Below, piece after piece: positions 9,032 through 19,140 of a DNA stretch of 64,000 nt. Numbering within the stretch: position 1 is the stretch's first letter; each line of letters begins with the position of its first letter. The notes below the pieces were generated by a model. The model was not told the DNA's origin and did not search any database. It saw only the letters and a list, made by a program, of their open reading frames with translations. The position numbers and the translations under genes are program-made. Source of the stretch: Cytobacillus sp. S13-E01 (GTDB lineage: Bacteria; Bacillota; Bacilli; Bacillales; Bacillaceae_L); assembly GCF_029193815.1 (NCBI RefSeq), contig NZ_JARFVC010000008.1:62001-126000 (forward strand). The letters are read 5' to 3'.

Positions 9032-9559
9032 ATGAATACAACTACACTTGCTAAAACATTAGGTGTTTCTACTAAGACAATTCATAGGTGGATAAAGCAT
9101 TTTAATCTTACATGCAGAAAAAATGAAAACGGGCATTATATTTTCGATGAAACGAATCTCGAGTTCTTCGCACATATTTGCGAGCAAATGAGGAGTGGGA
9201 TTCCGGTGAGTGAAATGAACGTGAAAGCACCTAGAAGGGGGATTTTTAAAAGCATGAATACACCAATTGAACAACAACCCACCCAGAAGCAATTTGCCTC
9301 TTTACTTGAACGGATTGAGCAAAATGAACGCAAAATTGAGGATAAAGCAAGCGAAGTCGTGTCCTATCAGTTATTGCAACAACGGCGAGAAATTGAAGAG
9401 CTTAACGAAAAAATAAAAGCATTAGAGGAGCAGTTTCACAAGCTCCAAACCGAAAAAAATACACGTGAGTTTAAAAAGGATCTTCCTTTACTTCTTGATA
9501 ATGACTTGCCAAGACAAAATAAAGTAAAGCGCAAAGGGATTATCGGATTATTGTTTTAA
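9032..9559 (+). CDS. racA: Chromosome-anchoring protein RacA
   Basis: Sporulation protein that binds origin-proximal DNA and tethers it to the cell pole through DivIVA. The 175-residue protein has a MerR-like winged helix (TTLAKTLGVSTKTIHRWIKH, then HYIFDETNL), a linker, a coiled coil at about residues 85-145 (ERIEQNERKIEDK, QQRREIEELNEKIKALEEQ), and a basic C-terminal tail. Start ATG follows GGGGAGTG. Divergent from prfA and followed by a strong terminator, matching B. subtilis ywkC/racA. A sigma-H-like promoter lies about 100 bases upstream. Confidence 0.9.
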   Translation: MNTTTLAKTLGVSTKTIHRWIKHFNLTCRKNENGHYIFDETNLEFFAHICEQMRSGIPVSEMNVKAPRRGIFKSMNTPIEQQPTQKQFASLLERIEQNERKIEDKASEVVSYQLLQQRREIEELNEKIKALEEQFHKLQTEKNTREFKKDLPLLLDNDLPRQNKVKRKGIIGLLF

Positions 9560-9560
9560 C

Positions 9561-9585
9561 AAAAGTGGGGCTCGCCCCACTTTTT
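9561..9585 (+). terminator. Intrinsic terminator of racA
   Basis: Eleven-base arms AAAAGTGGGGC / GCCCCACTTTT around a TC loop with T residues following, starting one base after the racA stop. Confidence 0.9.
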
Positions 9586-9591
9586 ATATCG

Positions 9592-9626
9592 CTTGTCTAG
9601 CCCAGGGCGCCCTGCGCTTTTCTTAA
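9592..9626 (+). repeat. Dispersed repeat, short form (copy C)
   Basis: CTTGTCTAGCCCAGGGCGCC joined to CTGCGCTTTTCTTAA, directly after the racA terminator. Only the termini are present. Confidence 0.75.
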
Positions 9627-9667
9627 TTTATTGTAATTATTGCTCCGATTTCCCTGCGCATTTTCAT

Positions 9668-10120
9668 TTAATCTCCATCATGTATCTTCAAATGTATATC
9701 ATAACGAGGCATCGCTTTAATAAGTGTGCGATGGAGATCTTTTCTTACCACTTTCTTTTCTTTGTCTGAAAATTTTTCCGTTGTATGAACCGTTACCCAC
9801 GCATCTCGTCCGTTTACAAACACTGACCCTGGTTGAAATTCAGTGTAACGTTGGATCACTTGAACAATTTTTTCTTGATCATCACCAATGTCTGGTCGAT
9901 CTTCCGTTAAATCAATAAAGTTGGGATTAGTGTTAATGCTATAATCTCTGTTGTCGTCATCCCTTAGGTTTCTTTCATAAAAGCCGTTATTCTCATCATA
10001 GTCCATTAATTTAGCACTATTTCGATCTTCAGATTGAGCTTGAAGTTCATTGTTAGGACCCCCGTTACATGCCGATAAAAATAGCACGGCAACCACCACA
10101 GGCAGAAATCTTTTTATCAA
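9668..10120 (-). CDS. Sporulation-type lipoprotein, YhcN/YlaJ-like
   Basis: Predicted secreted lipoprotein of 150 residues. A basic, hydrophobic signal (IKRFLPVVVAVLFLSAC) ends in a lipobox LSAC, so the cysteine near residue 18 should be lipidated. The mature part is acidic and asparagine-rich, then has a compact domain with VQVIQRYTEFQPGSVFVNGR and DAWVTVHTTEKF that resembles the YhcN/YlaJ spore lipoprotein family. TTG start at 10120 sits eight bases after GGAGG; the GTG at 10129 overlaps that site. The family call is from recall and moderate; localisation is firmer. Confidence 0.65.
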   Translation of the reverse strand: MIKRFLPVVVAVLFLSACNGGPNNELQAQSEDRNSAKLMDYDENNGFYERNLRDDDNRDYSINTNPNFIDLTEDRPDIGDDQEKIVQVIQRYTEFQPGSVFVNGRDAWVTVHTTEKFSDKEKKVVRKDLHRTLIKAMPRYDIHLKIHDGD

Positions 10121-10353
10121 TAAAAACACCTCCTGCCCTTATATTTCCCTCACAGCATTGTTTTATGAAGTCTTGATTTTTTTCCTTACTTTAAAATAAA
10201 ACTCTAAAAAAGTTGTACAAGCTTCATGAATTTATAAAACAATCTACCTCGTCCGATTATTTCATTTCTGGGTCAAGTTCTTTAGAAGGATTTATTTACA
10301 GAAAACATTTTGTTACAATTACACTTCAAACAACTTTAAAGGATGTTTTTATT

Positions 10354-10779
10354 TTGTTAAAAAGGAATACTGCCTTACTTCTTTTTGGTTCTTACTTGCT
10401 TATCTTGCTATACTCGATGTTTTTTGGTTTTTCACGTACACAAAGTCCAATTTACATGTATAATTTTATGCCCTTTAGTACTGTGAAAAATTATATTATT
10501 CATTATGAATATTTCCCTTTCTCAACATGGATCATTAATTTAGCCGGCAATATAGGTGTTTTTATTCCGTTTGGAATATTTCTTCCACTATTGTTCCCAA
10601 TTTTAAGAAATATTTTCCGCTTTATTATTATTTTTATTATCGGTATTACAATGATTGAAAGTATACAATTAGTCAGTAAACGAGGAAGTTTTGACGTAGA
10701 TGACATTATTTTAAATACAGTTGGCGCTTTGATAGGTTTTATTGTTTATGTGGGTGTAAAAAAGAAAAGCAATGCTTAA
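10354..10779 (+). CDS. VanZ-like family membrane protein
   Basis: Small membrane protein with four hydrophobic helices (ALLLFGSYLLILLYSMFF; WIINLAGNIGVFIPFG; FRFIIIFIIGITMIES; LNTVGALIGFIVYVG). The conserved VanZ-family marks are NLAGNIGVFIPFGIFLP and GSFDVDDIILNTVGALIG. VanZ homologues are linked to teicoplanin resistance in one context, but most chromosomal members have no known role. I place the start at TTG 10354 behind AAAGGA, giving 141 residues with a basic N-terminus. The frame is open to 10213 but the extra 47 residues do not look like this family. Alone between divergent genes. Confidence 0.75.
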   Translation: MLKRNTALLLFGSYLLILLYSMFFGFSRTQSPIYMYNFMPFSTVKNYIIHYEYFPFSTWIINLAGNIGVFIPFGIFLPLLFPILRNIFRFIIIFIIGITMIESIQLVSKRGSFDVDDIILNTVGALIGFIVYVGVKKKSNA

Positions 10780-10856
10780 AGCATAAATCAAGTCGGCTAT
10801 GGCAATTGTTTTTTTGTTTTTTTGAAGGTGAAAACGTTTAAATCATTTATTCTAAA

Positions 10857-10890
10857 TACCAAAAAACGCACAACCAACGAGGTGTGCGTT
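10857..10890 (-). terminator. Intrinsic terminator of tdk
   Basis: AACGCACA / TGTGCGTT arms overlapping the tdk stop codon, with a minus-strand T run. Confidence 0.8.
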
Positions 10891-11512
10891 AATAAGTTGA
10901 AGTCGTATTTTTTTTAGAGAGGATGTCAGTTATGGGTTTACCAGGTACTTCATGATGATGACGACATCTTGGTTCATAGGATTCAGATGCACCCACAAGG
11001 ATGATAGGATCATTATAAGAAGCCGGTTTTCCATCAATTAGACGTTGCGTGCGGCTAGCTGGAGACCCACATGAAGTACAAACTGCTTGCAGCTTTGTTA
11101 CAGATTCCGCGATTGCCATTAAGGCAGGAACCTGTCCAAATGGTTCACCGCGAAAGTCTTGGTCCAATCCTGCTACAATTACACGGTGACCTTGATTAGC
11201 TAAAATTTGAACGACGTCTACTATTTCGTCATCAAAAAATTGAATTTCATCAATTGCGACAATATCCGTAGCTACTATAACTTGTTGTAAAATATCAATT
11301 GACGCTTGAACTGGTTTAGCAGTAACGGTCGTTCCATTATGTGATACAACACTTTCTTCGCTATATCGATTGTCGATTGCTGGCTTAAATACCTGAACAT
11401 TTTGTTTCGCAAACTGTGCACGACGTACTCGTCGGATAAGCTCCTCTGATTTACCCGAGAACATACTTCCACAAATTAGTTCGAGCCAGCCACTTTGGTT
11501 CATTATATACAT
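10889..11512 (-). CDS. tdk: Thymidine kinase (type II)
   Basis: Phosphorylates thymidine with ATP for salvage. The 207-residue product starts [15 protein letters not shown] behind GGGGAGG, as in B. subtilis. It has the Walker A loop [11 protein letters not shown] near residue 15-25, the Walker B/catalytic segment [13 protein letters not shown] near 90, and the zinc-binding cysteines of [13 protein letters not shown] with the later CRHHH. The lasso-loop stretch [19 protein letters not shown] is complete. Monocistronic in appearance, between rpmE and a VanZ-like gene. Confidence 0.97.
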   Translation of the reverse strand: MYIMNQSGWLELICGSMFSGKSEELIRRVRRAQFAKQNVQVFKPAIDNRYSEESVVSHNGTTVTAKPVQASIDILQQVIVATDIVAIDEIQFFDDEIVDVVQILANQGHRVIVAGLDQDFRGEPFGQVPALMAIAESVTKLQAVCTSCGSPASRTQRLIDGKPASYNDPIILVGASESYEPRCRHHHEVPGKPITDILSKKNTTSTY

Positions 11513-11701
11513 GAAACGGCCTCCCCTTCCTCGGCTTCATTTTCGAGTTTGACCGCATTACGCGTTAGCTAGGCAATAAAACTTTGATTAAACTCTTATA
11601 CTTACCATATATTAAAAAATTCAGCTTACAAAGTAAGCCTAATTAAAAGTTTTAAAATTGTATGATATAAGGATAATGACTAAGTAAGATCACTTTTTAG
11701 C

Positions 11702-11743
11702 AAAAAAAAGCAGGCAAGATAGTGAAGAACTTGCCTGTTTTTT
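11702..11743 (-). terminator. Intrinsic terminator of rpmE
   Basis: GCAGGCAAG / CTTGCCTGT arms flanked by A and T runs on both sides, so it can act in either direction; it follows the rpmE stop by about ten bases. Confidence 0.85.
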
Positions 11744-11750
11744 AAACGGT

Positions 11751-11951
11751 TTACTTAATACCGTATTTTTTGTTGAATTTATCTACACGTCCACCTGCAT
11801 CAGCAAACTTCTGACGGCCAGTATAGAATGGGTGACACTCAGAACAAACCTCAACCTTTACTTCGTTCATTACTGAACCAGTTTCGAATTCGTTACCACA
11901 AGCACATTTCACCTGAACCTTTTTATAGTTAGGATGAATTCCTGTTTTCAT
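11751..11951 (-). CDS. rpmE: 50S ribosomal protein L31 (zinc-binding form)
   Basis: Large-subunit ribosomal protein of 66 residues. Four cysteines (CACG at 16-19 and CSEC at 36-39) mark the zinc-containing L31 paralogue, which in B. subtilis is exchanged for the zinc-free YtiA form when zinc is scarce. The start [11 protein letters not shown] is preferred over an ATG nine bases upstream because GGAAGGAG abuts that earlier codon. Conserved core [19 protein letters not shown] is intact. Follows rho on the same strand. Confidence 0.96.
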   Translation of the reverse strand: MKTGIHPNYKKVQVKCACGNEFETGSVMNEVKVEVCSECHPFYTGRQKFADAGGRVDKFNKKYGIK

Positions 11952-12123
11952 TCTTCTCATCTCCTTCCGCCCTGAATCATCTGAAACAGAGTTATGTTCT
12001 AGATTATACTCGGCGATTACTCGCTTTTCAATCTTAGAATCACATATGAAAAAATTATAACAAGGGTTGGGTTGTTTTGCAACTTAATCCTTGTATTGCT
12101 AAATGTTAACTTTTAGGAAATCG

Positions 12124-13410
12124 TTAAACTTTTCTTGTCGCAGTAGGCGTCGGCGTTTTCTTTTCGACTGTTAACAGCTCAAAGAATTCTGCATTTGTTT
12201 TAGTTTGCTTCAGTTTACGAATAAGTTTATCTGCAAAATCAGGAGTATCTGACATTGTTTTGCGAATTGCCCAAAGTTTGTCAAGATGTTCCTTAGGTAC
12301 AAGTAGCTCTTCTTTTCTAGTTCCAGACCTGCGAACATCGATTGCAGGGAAAATACGTCTTTCCGCGAGTGCACGGTCTAGATGCAATTCTAAGTTTCCT
12401 GTTCCCTTAAACTCTTCATAAATAACATCGTCCATTCTTGAACCGGTATCAACAAGGGCAGTAGCTAAAATTGTTAAACTTCCGCCTTCTTCAATGTTTC
12501 TTGCAGCTCCGAAGAATCGTTTTGGACGGTGGAATGCTGCTGGATCGATACCTCCTGAGAGTGTACGACCACTTGGTGGAATCACTAGGTTATAGGCACG
12601 GGCAAGACGAGTAATACTGTCCATTAAAATAATAACGTCTTTCTTGTGCTCTACTAGGCGCATTGCTCGCTCAAGCACAAGCTCGGCCACTTTTATATGG
12701 TTTTCAGGCACTTCGTCAAATGTCGAGCTAACTACATCACCTGCAACAGAACGTTCAATATCTGTTACTTCCTCTGGACGCTCATCGATTAATAATACGA
12801 TTAGTTCAGCTTCTGGATTATTTGTTGTAATACTGTTCGCAACTTCCTTTAAGAGCATCGTTTTACCTGCTTTTGGCGGTGCAACAATTAATCCACGTTG
12901 CCCAAAGCCTACAGGTGCAATTAAATCCATTATTCTCGTTGATAATTGATTAGGTGTAGTTTCAAGGATGATTTGTCGATCTGGATACAATGGAGTTAAG
13001 CCTGGAAAATGTACACGTTCCTTAGCCGATTCAGGATCATCACCATTTACTGCTTCAACATGAAGCAATCCATAATAGCGCTCGTTTTCTTTTGGTGGAC
13101 GAACCTTTCCTGAAACCTTATCTCCATTTCGTAGGTCAAAACGACGAATTTGCGATGCTGAGATATAAATATCCTCAGAGCTAGGGGAATAGTTAATTGG
13201 TCTTAGAAAGCCAAAGCCTTCTGATTGAATAATTTCCAAAACACCTTCCATAAACAATAGTCCATCTTGCTCTGCACGTGCTTTAAGAATTGCAAATATC
13301 AGTTCTTTTTTTGATAATTTACTGTAATATGAAACCTTAAATTCGCGTGCAAGCTCATAGAGTTCCTTGAGCTTCATGTTTTCTAAACTTGAAATTGTAA
13401 AAATACTCAT
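12124..13410 (-). CDS. rho: Transcription termination factor Rho
   Basis: Hexameric RNA-dependent ATPase that ends transcription and limits antisense RNA. 428 residues: N-terminal helical Rho-N domain ([13 protein letters not shown]), RNA-binding cold-shock-like domain with GFGFLRP near 75-81, and RecA-like ATPase with Walker [14 protein letters not shown] near 180 and Walker [17 protein letters not shown] near 260. Q- and R-loop segments are conserved. The start [14 protein letters not shown] is chosen by homology; the frame is open 87 codons further upstream but that part is not Rho-like. The site GAGTGGTG is modest. Confidence 0.97.
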   Translation of the reverse strand: MSIFTISSLENMKLKELYELAREFKVSYYSKLSKKELIFAILKARAEQDGLLFMEGVLEIIQSEGFGFLRPINYSPSSEDIYISASQIRRFDLRNGDKVSGKVRPPKENERYYGLLHVEAVNGDDPESAKERVHFPGLTPLYPDRQIILETTPNQLSTRIMDLIAPVGFGQRGLIVAPPKAGKTMLLKEVANSITTNNPEAELIVLLIDERPEEVTDIERSVAGDVVSSTFDEVPENHIKVAELVLERAMRLVEHKKDVIILMDSITRLARAYNLVIPPSGRTLSGGIDPAAFHRPKRFFGAARNIEEGGSLTILATALVDTGSRMDDVIYEEFKGTGNLELHLDRALAERRIFPAIDVRRSGTRKEELLVPKEHLDKLWAIRKTMSDTPDFADKLIRKLKQTKTNAEFFELLTVEKKTPTPTATRKV

Positions 13411-13534
13411 TACGACACCACTCTTTATCTTATATAATATTTTTTTAAAATGCATTACTAAACAAGGCACTTTTCTTTTCAAAGGTTCTAAGAAGCAACA
13501 ATATTTACAAAAAACACCAACTAATAAACAGTAA

Positions 13535-13696
13535 AAAGTTGCTGGCGACAAATTGTCAACCAACATCCCCCCATATATGATTACTAACAGTTTAGTGAGA
13601 ATTGATATGGATGGAACAAAAGAAGATAGTGAAGGTTTACTAGAAGTACGAGCTATTAAACTTAATGGCACAATTTTAGAACGCTTAACATTGTAG
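13535..13696 (+). pseudogene. Possible gene remnant opposite the rho leader
   Basis: An open plus-strand stretch of 53 codons, closed by TAG at 13694. It reads like the end of a protein ([20 protein letters not shown], then [19 protein letters not shown]) but has no ribosome site and a stop directly upstream. ATG at 13577 is the only AUG option in its first half. I do not recognise a family; it may be a decayed gene end or chance. Confidence 0.2.
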
Positions 13697-13747
13697 AAGC
13701 AATACTTTATTGTACCCTCTTTCTCTATTTTTAATCAACCCTTTTTT

Positions 13748-13824
13748 TAAAAGATAAGAAAGTATAAAAGTTTGTACCTAGTTTTAGTGTCTAGCGCAGG
13801 GCGCGCCCCTGCGTTTGTAGATAG
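13748..13824 (+). repeat. Dispersed repeat, short form (copy D)
   Basis: TAAAAGATAAGAAAGTATAA, then GTTTGTACCTAGTTTTAG, GTGTCTAGCGCAGGGCG and CGCCCCTGCG. Termini-only copy between rho and glpX. Confidence 0.75.
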
Positions 13825-13836
13825 ATTACTAACGGC

Positions 13837-13879
13837 ATTAGCAACCATCAGAAGGATAGTCTAACTGATGGTTGCTAAT
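13837..13879 (-). terminator. Long hairpin after glpX
   Basis: Perfect 15-base arms (ATTAGCAACCATCAG and its complement) around a 13-base loop, three bases after the glpX stop. No T tract follows, so it may end or protect the transcript rather than act as a classical terminator. Confidence 0.55.
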
Positions 13880-13882
13880 ACT

Positions 13883-14845
13883 TTAGCGTATAACTAAATT
13901 AGGTTTTTTCTTTAAGCTATGGCGACCATCAATAAATCTCACTGTCCCTGATTTTGCACGCATTACGATTGAGTGAGTTGTTCCGATTGAGCCTTTAAAT
14001 TGCACTCCACGTAAAAGCTCACCATCGGTTACCCCAGTCGCTGCAAAAATCGCATCATCGCCTTTTACTAGATCTTCCATTAGAAGGATTTTGTTTACAT
14101 CTAAGCCCATTCTAATACAACGCTCAAGTTCTTCATCATTTTGAGGGATTAATTTACCTTGTATTTCACCGCCTAAGCATTTAAGCGCAACTGCCGCTAA
14201 CACCCCTTCAGGTGCTCCGCCTGATCCAAATAAAATATCTACTCCAGTATGATCAAATGCTGTATTGATAGCACCAGCTACATCACCATCATTAATCAAC
14301 TTTATACGCGCGCCTGCTTCGCGAAGTTGAGCGACGATATGATCATGTCTTGAGCGATTTAATACCGTTGCAACAACATCTTCAATGTCTTTATTTTTTG
14401 CTTTTGCGACCGCTCTTAAATTATCTATAATAGGAGCATTAATATCAATTAAGCCTACTGCTTCAGGACCAACAGCTATTTTATCCATATACATATCTGG
14501 CGCATGGAGAAGGTTTCCATGGTCTGCAACAGCAAGAACAGCTAAAGCATTCCAGCCTCCAGAAGCAACAATATTTGTTCCTTCTAGTGGATCTACTGCT
14601 ACATCAACACGAGGACCATAGCCTGTCCCTAATTTTTCACCAATGTAAAGCATAGGTGCTTCATCCATTTCCCCTTCACCTATAACTACCGTCCCTTTCA
14701 TCGGTACAGTATCAAATACATCTCTCATTGCAGAAGTTGCTGCTTCATCAGCCTCATCCTTTAAGCCTCGTCCCATCCAACGCGCTGATGCGAGTGCTGC
14801 ACCCTCTGTGACACGGACCAATTCCATTGATAAGCTTCTTTCCAT
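13883..14845 (-). CDS. glpX: Fructose-1,6-bisphosphatase class II
   Basis: Hydrolyses fructose 1,6-bisphosphate to fructose 6-phosphate for gluconeogenesis; metal-dependent. The 320-residue product begins [20 protein letters not shown] behind GGGGGAGG. Class II marks are the metal-binding [13 protein letters not shown] near residue 55, [11 protein letters not shown] near 80, [11 protein letters not shown] near 185, and [16 protein letters not shown] near 210. It lies between murAB and rho, as in B. subtilis (ywjI). Neighbours fbaA and tal make this a carbon-metabolism stretch, although separate hairpins divide the transcripts. Confidence 0.95.
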   Translation of the reverse strand: MERSLSMELVRVTEGAALASARWMGRGLKDEADEAATSAMRDVFDTVPMKGTVVIGEGEMDEAPMLYIGEKLGTGYGPRVDVAVDPLEGTNIVASGGWNALAVLAVADHGNLLHAPDMYMDKIAVGPEAVGLIDINAPIIDNLRAVAKAKNKDIEDVVATVLNRSRHDHIVAQLREAGARIKLINDGDVAGAINTAFDHTGVDILFGSGGAPEGVLAAVALKCLGGEIQGKLIPQNDEELERCIRMGLDVNKILLMEDLVKGDDAIFAATGVTDGELLRGVQFKGSIGTTHSIVMRAKSGTVRFIDGRHSLKKKPNLVIR

Positions 14846-14898
14846 TATGTATTTCCTCCCCCATGTAAACGATTACTAGTATCTATTCTACCTTAAAA

Positions 14899-14930
14899 CT
14901 CCCACTTACTCGAGAAGTGGGAGCTTTTTT
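14899..14930. terminator. Hairpin between murAB and glpX
   Basis: CTCCCACTT / AAGTGGGAG arms. A T run follows on the plus strand; on the minus strand, the direction of the genes, the tail is only GTTTTAAGG. Confidence 0.55.
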
Positions 14931-14963
14931 TCTATACTCGGTAGTAAAACCACCATTTTTTTG

Positions 14964-15065
14964 TTTCTAACCCTGGGCGCCTTGCACTTTTCTTAAAAGA
15001 TAAGAAAGTATAAAAGTTTGTACCTAGTGTTAGTGTCTAGCTACGGACGCCCTGCGCTTTTCTTA
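14964..15065 (+). repeat. Dispersed repeat, two short forms in tandem (copy E)
   Basis: A diverged short copy (TTTCTAACCCTGGGCGCC, TTGCACTTTTCTTA) runs directly into a second one (AAAAGATAAGAAAGTATAA through GTGTCTAGCTACGGACGCC to GCGCTTTTCTTA). The second copy ends flush with the murAB stop codon. Confidence 0.8.
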
Positions 15066-16352
15066 TTATGAATTCTGTAACTGCTCTATTTCTTCTTTTG
15101 TCATTTTTTCACGCCAAATCGTTGCCCCGAGTCCTGTAAGCTTTTCTACAAGATTACTATAGCCCCGGTCGATATGCTCTAGGCCTGTAACTTCAGTGAC
15201 ACCTTCTGCCATCAAACCAGCTACAATAAGAGCGGCACCTGCACGAAGATCACTTGCTTTTACTTTTGCACCTTGTAATTGAACAGGACCGGTTACAATG
15301 GCCGAACGACCCTCAACCTTAATTTGAGCATTCATTCTACGTAACTCATCAATATGCTTAAATCTAGCCCCATAAATCGTATCTGTTACAACACCAGTAC
15401 CATTTGCTTTTGTTAAAAATGAAGTAAACGGCTGTTGGAGGTCTGTTGGAAAACCAGGATAGACGAGGGTCTTAATATCTACCGCTTTTAGCTTTTTTGT
15501 ACCCCTTATTAAAATTTGATCATCGTTTGTTTCAACAGTAATACCCATCTCTCTAAACTTAGCGATTAGAGATTCTAGGTGAAGAGGAATCACATTATCA
15601 ATTACAACATTTTCTCCCATCGCTGCACCAATAATCATGTATGTTCCAGCTTCTATTCTGTCAGGAATAATCGTGTGTTGACAGCCTGTTAATTTATCAA
15701 CACCATCGATCCGGATAACATCTGTACCTGCTCCTTTAATTTTAGCGCCCATACTTGATAAAAGTGTTGCCACATCTATAATTTCTGGTTCTTTAGCAGC
15801 ATTTTCAATAATAGTCTGACCCTTTGCACGTACAGCAGCAAGCATGATATTGATTGTTGCTCCAACACTTACAACATCTAAGTATATTCTTGCCCCACGT
15901 AACTCATCAGCCCGTAGGTAAATAGCTCCCTGCTCATTGGTTACCCTTGCGCCTAGTGCCTCAAAACCTTTTATGTGCTGATCTATTGGCCGAGGTCCTA
16001 AGTGGCAACCACCTGGCAAGCCAATTACAGCTTTTTTAAATCTACCTAACATAGCTCCCATTAAATAATAGGACGCTCTAAGTTTTTTAACTTTACCATT
16101 TGGTAGTGGCATGGAAACAATATTACTAGGGTCGACAATTATTTCATTTTCCTTCAAAGAAACCGTTCCTCCGATTTCCTCAAGTAAATCACTTAACATT
16201 TGAACATCCGAAATATCAGGCAAACCTTCAATTTTGACTGGAGATTCTGCTAAAATTGTTGCTGGAATAAGAGCTACAGCACTATTTTTCGCACCACTTA
16301 TTCTAACAGTTCCATTTAAAGGGTATCCGCCTGCAATTTTTAATTTTTCCAT
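15066..16352 (-). CDS. murAB: UDP-N-acetylglucosamine 1-carboxyvinyltransferase, second paralogue
   Basis: Transfers enolpyruvate from PEP to UDP-GlcNAc, the first committed step of peptidoglycan synthesis, and is the fosfomycin target. 428 residues; the catalytic cysteine is C116 in [14 protein letters not shown]. Also visible are the N-terminal GAKNSAV with the active-site lysine-asparagine pair, and [14 protein letters not shown] near 300. The position beside tal and fbaA identifies the MurAB (MurZ) paralogue of Bacillus rather than the main MurAA. Start [12 protein letters not shown] follows AAGGGAG. Confidence 0.94.
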   Translation of the reverse strand: MEKLKIAGGYPLNGTVRISGAKNSAVALIPATILAESPVKIEGLPDISDVQMLSDLLEEIGGTVSLKENEIIVDPSNIVSMPLPNGKVKKLRASYYLMGAMLGRFKKAVIGLPGGCHLGPRPIDQHIKGFEALGARVTNEQGAIYLRADELRGARIYLDVVSVGATINIMLAAVRAKGQTIIENAAKEPEIIDVATLLSSMGAKIKGAGTDVIRIDGVDKLTGCQHTIIPDRIEAGTYMIIGAAMGENVVIDNVIPLHLESLIAKFREMGITVETNDDQILIRGTKKLKAVDIKTLVYPGFPTDLQQPFTSFLTKANGTGVVTDTIYGARFKHIDELRRMNAQIKVEGRSAIVTGPVQLQGAKVKASDLRAGAALIVAGLMAEGVTEVTGLEHIDRGYSNLVEKLTGLGATIWREKMTKEEIEQLQNS

Positions 16353-16448
16353 ATTAGTCTCCCTTCTAGCGAAGATGACTGGTGAATCAGGTTCTTAATC
16401 TGCATGCGACTAGCTTTATAAAAAATTATCACCTGTAAGACCCCGGGT

Positions 16449-16474
16449 AAGTATTACGTTTAATCGTAATACTT
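16449..16474. other. Hairpin upstream of murAB
   Basis: Perfect ten-base arms AAGTATTACG / CGTAATACTT with a six-base loop, in the 278-base gap between tal and murAB. No T tract on the minus strand, so its role is unclear. Confidence 0.5.
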
Positions 16475-16630
16475 TTACACTTCACTTAAAAGTTGGAATA
16501 TTATACCATAACTGAAAATCATAGCTGTACAAGTATTAATTCCTAGTTTACACGAAAAAGTGAAAATCATGTATGGAAATGAAAAAAAAATCATTTTTGT
16601 CCTTTAGTCCTATATACTTTTTCAAAAAGA

Positions 16631-17275
16631 CTATTTTTGACGATTATTCCAGTCTTCTAAAAATTTCTCAATGCCTTGATCGGTTAATGGGTGATTAAAT
16701 AGTTGTAAGATTACTTTGTAAGGCACCGTTGCGATATGGGCACCACGCATTGCAGCTTCTGTAATATGGAGAGGATGTCTAATGGATGCAGCTATTATTT
16801 CAGTATCTATTCCATGGACGTCAAAAATCTCTGAAATTGTTGATATTAGGTCTAAGCCATTGTGGCCGATATCGTCTAACCTACCCAAAAACGGTGATAC
16901 ATACGACGCACCTGCCCTAGCGGCTAAAAGAGCTTGATTAGCTGTGAAAATGAGGGTTACATTGGTTTTTATACCTTTTTCTTTAAAGATTTTGACAGCC
17001 TTTAGTCCATCTGGTGTCATTGGTACTTTAATCGTAATATTTGGGGCGATTTTTGCTAATTCTTCACCTTCTGTAATCATTTCCTGCCATTTTGTTGCAA
17101 TAACTTCAGCACTTACAGAACCGGATACTACCTCAGTAATTTCTTTTAAGCGATCTTCAAATGAGATATTTTCTTTTGCTACTAGACTTGGATTTGTAGT
17201 TACACCAGCTAATACTCCTAAGGAATGCACTTCCTTTATTTCATTAAGGTTTGCAGTATCGATGAAAAATTTCAT
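16631..17275 (-). CDS. tal: Transaldolase (FSA/TalC-type, short form)
   Basis: Transfers dihydroxyacetone units between sugar phosphates in the pentose phosphate pathway. The 214-residue length and motifs belong to the small TalC/FSA subfamily: [12 protein letters not shown] at the N-terminus, GVTTNPSLV near 27, the Schiff-base lysine in [15 protein letters not shown] near 85, and [11 protein letters not shown] near 130. Start MKFFIDTAN has GGAGGG upstream; five extra codons to 17290 are rejected. B. subtilis ywjH (tal) is the counterpart. Confidence 0.94.
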   Translation of the reverse strand: MKFFIDTANLNEIKEVHSLGVLAGVTTNPSLVAKENISFEDRLKEITEVVSGSVSAEVIATKWQEMITEGEELAKIAPNITIKVPMTPDGLKAVKIFKEKGIKTNVTLIFTANQALLAARAGASYVSPFLGRLDDIGHNGLDLISTISEIFDVHGIDTEIIAASIRHPLHITEAAMRGAHIATVPYKVILQLFNHPLTDQGIEKFLEDWNNRQK

Positions 17276-17335
17276 ATCTTTTCCCTCCATAATGTAGTTT
17301 AATGGCGAATATTGACGTTTTACTCATTAAAACCT

Positions 17336-17417
17336 AAGAAAAACCGCCGTTGTTAGTTTACTGCATTCATGCAAATGCGAATAAACTATGCACTATGTGC
17401 AGGTGGCGGTTTTTCCT
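17336..17417 (-). terminator. Large terminator hairpin after fbaA
   Basis: Outer arms AAAAACCGCC / GGCGGTTTTT enclose a second imperfect stem around AGTTTA...TAAACT, making an ~80-base folded element with a terminal T run on the minus strand. It separates fbaA from tal. Confidence 0.8.
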
Positions 17418-17484
17418 TTAGAATGAATCCCTTTATAGAAACAGACGTATCACGCCTAAAAAAGTTTCAGGGGCCCCTATAAGC

Positions 17485-18348
17485 TTATGCCTTTTGAGAA
17501 GAACCAAATTCACGCATTTTCCCTTTTACTGTTTCTTTAATAGCATCACGAGCAGGTCCTAAGTATTTACGTGGATCATACTCATTTGGTTTTTCAGCTA
17601 ATACTTCACGAACAACCTTAGCTGATGAGATTTGATTTTCGGTATTCACATTAATTTTTGCAGTACCTAGAGAAACTGCTTTTTGAATATCTTTTGTCGG
17701 AATTCCAGTACCACCATGTAGAACAAGTGGAACACCTGTTAATTCCATAACTTCTTTCATTCGATCAAATCCAAGGTTTGGTTCACCTTTATATGGTCCG
17801 TGTACGGATCCTAAAGCAGGTGCAAAGCAATCTACTCCTGTTTCACGAACTAATTGATCACACTCAGCAGGAATAGCATAAGCAGCATTAGCATCATCAA
17901 CAATTAAGTCATCCTCTTGGCCACCGATACGACCAAGTTCTGCTTCTACTGATACACCGTGAATATGTGCAAGCTCAACAACTTTCTTAGTGATTGCAAT
18001 ATTCTCTTCAAGGGGGTGGTGTGAACCATCTATCATAACTGAAGTGAATCCAGCATGTATAGCTTGGGCACACTTTTCAAAGCTTGAACCATGATCTAAG
18101 TGAATTGCTACTGGCACTGTAATTTTATAATCATCCATAAGTGCTTTAACGATTGCAACAACTGTCTTAAATCCACCCATATAACGTGCTGCACCTTCTG
18201 ATACACCAAGAATAACTGGCGAGTTTTCCTCTTGTGCAGCTTGTAAAATGGCTTGTGTAAACTCAAGGTTATTTAAGTTAAATTGACCAACTGCATATCT
18301 TTCTGATTTCGCTTTGTTTAGCATCTCTTTCATTGAAACTAAAGGCAT
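17485..18348 (-). CDS. fbaA: Fructose-1,6-bisphosphate aldolase, class II
   Basis: Zinc-dependent aldolase of glycolysis and gluconeogenesis. 287 residues starting [16 protein letters not shown] behind AAGGAGG; eight codons of in-frame extension are rejected. Visible motifs: [16 protein letters not shown] near 80-90 (zinc histidine and catalytic aspartate region), the second zinc region [15 protein letters not shown] near 135, and [14 protein letters not shown] with the phosphate-binding KINVNTENQ. Very close to B. subtilis FbaA. Downstream of spo0F, with a strong terminator after it. Confidence 0.97.
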   Translation of the reverse strand: MPLVSMKEMLNKAKSERYAVGQFNLNNLEFTQAILQAAQEENSPVILGVSEGAARYMGGFKTVVAIVKALMDDYKITVPVAIHLDHGSSFEKCAQAIHAGFTSVMIDGSHHPLEENIAITKKVVELAHIHGVSVEAELGRIGGQEDDLIVDDANAAYAIPAECDQLVRETGVDCFAPALGSVHGPYKGEPNLGFDRMKEVMELTGVPLVLHGGTGIPTKDIQKAVSLGTAKINVNTENQISSAKVVREVLAEKPNEYDPRKYLGPARDAIKETVKGKMREFGSSQKA

Positions 18349-18711
18349 ATTATAAATCCTCCTTATGTACATATAGTGACTACTATTCTAAAAGCTCCTA
18401 GTTCATAGGATTGCCATATAAAATAAATGATATGTATTTATGACAAAGAGCAATTTGCCATCAACTTAAGCCATTTCTTTAGTTTTTAAATTTTCAGAAA
18501 AAACCTAAGTTAAAATAAGACTATGTTATATGTCAATCTACCTAAAATGTCGCTAAATCTTTTAGAATAGCTGATTACAGTACATAGCATACCAACTAAA
18601 TTTCAATACCGCAACAGTCTACCCTTATGCTTTTATTATCTATAACGACCTTATGCAAATGTAAGCATTTACAAATCGCTATTAACTTTTTCCGACATTT
18701 AAACACCACTC

Positions 18712-19080
18712 TTATGAGCTTACTTTTACATGTTTTTTAACAGCTTCACGAATCTCATCAATATCAAAAGGTTTCGCAAAGTGGGTAATTGCACCTAAAT
18801 CTTTTGCTTCTTGAATCATGTCCAATTCACCATAAGCAGTCATGATAATGACACGAATGTCCTTATCAATGGCTTTTAATCGTTTCAGAATTTCTATCCC
18901 GTCCATCCCTGGAATTTTCATGTCAAGTAACACTAAGTCAGGTGAATGCTTTTCAACTATATCAATTGCTTGATATCCATTTGCAGCTTGAAACGTTGCA
19001 TATCCTTCTTTTTGAAAAACTTCATTCAATAAAATACGAATTCCGTACTGATCATCAACAATTAATATTTTCTCTGACAT
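18712..19080 (-). CDS. spo0F: Sporulation phosphorelay response regulator Spo0F
   Basis: Single-domain receiver that takes phosphate from the sporulation kinases and passes it to Spo0B, then Spo0A. 122 residues with no output domain. The acidic pocket IVDDQYG (D9, D10), phospho-acceptor D53 in [13 protein letters not shown], the switch threonine in VIIMTAYG, and the lysine in [11 protein letters not shown] are all present. Nearly identical to the B. subtilis protein. A sigma-H promoter match and a 0A box lie upstream. The 363-base gap down to fbaA shows nothing further I can support. Confidence 0.98.
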   Translation of the reverse strand: MSEKILIVDDQYGIRILLNEVFQKEGYATFQAANGYQAIDIVEKHSPDLVLLDMKIPGMDGIEILKRLKAIDKDIRVIIMTAYGELDMIQEAKDLGAITHFAKPFDIDEIREAVKKHVKVSS

Positions 19081-19140
19081 CTGTTACACCTCTAATTTAG
19101 ATTGGATTTGCTATCTTCGGAGTTTTCTTTAACTACCTAT

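Noticed and set aside
10213-10353. 47-codon N-terminal extension of the VanZ-like gene from TTG
   Set aside because: No ribosome site at that TTG and the extra residues do not look like the family; a better-placed TTG at 10354 exists.
13411-13671. 87-codon in-frame extension upstream of rho
   Set aside because: Composition is not Rho-like, homologues start at [14 protein letters not shown], and the strand opposite holds a different open stretch.
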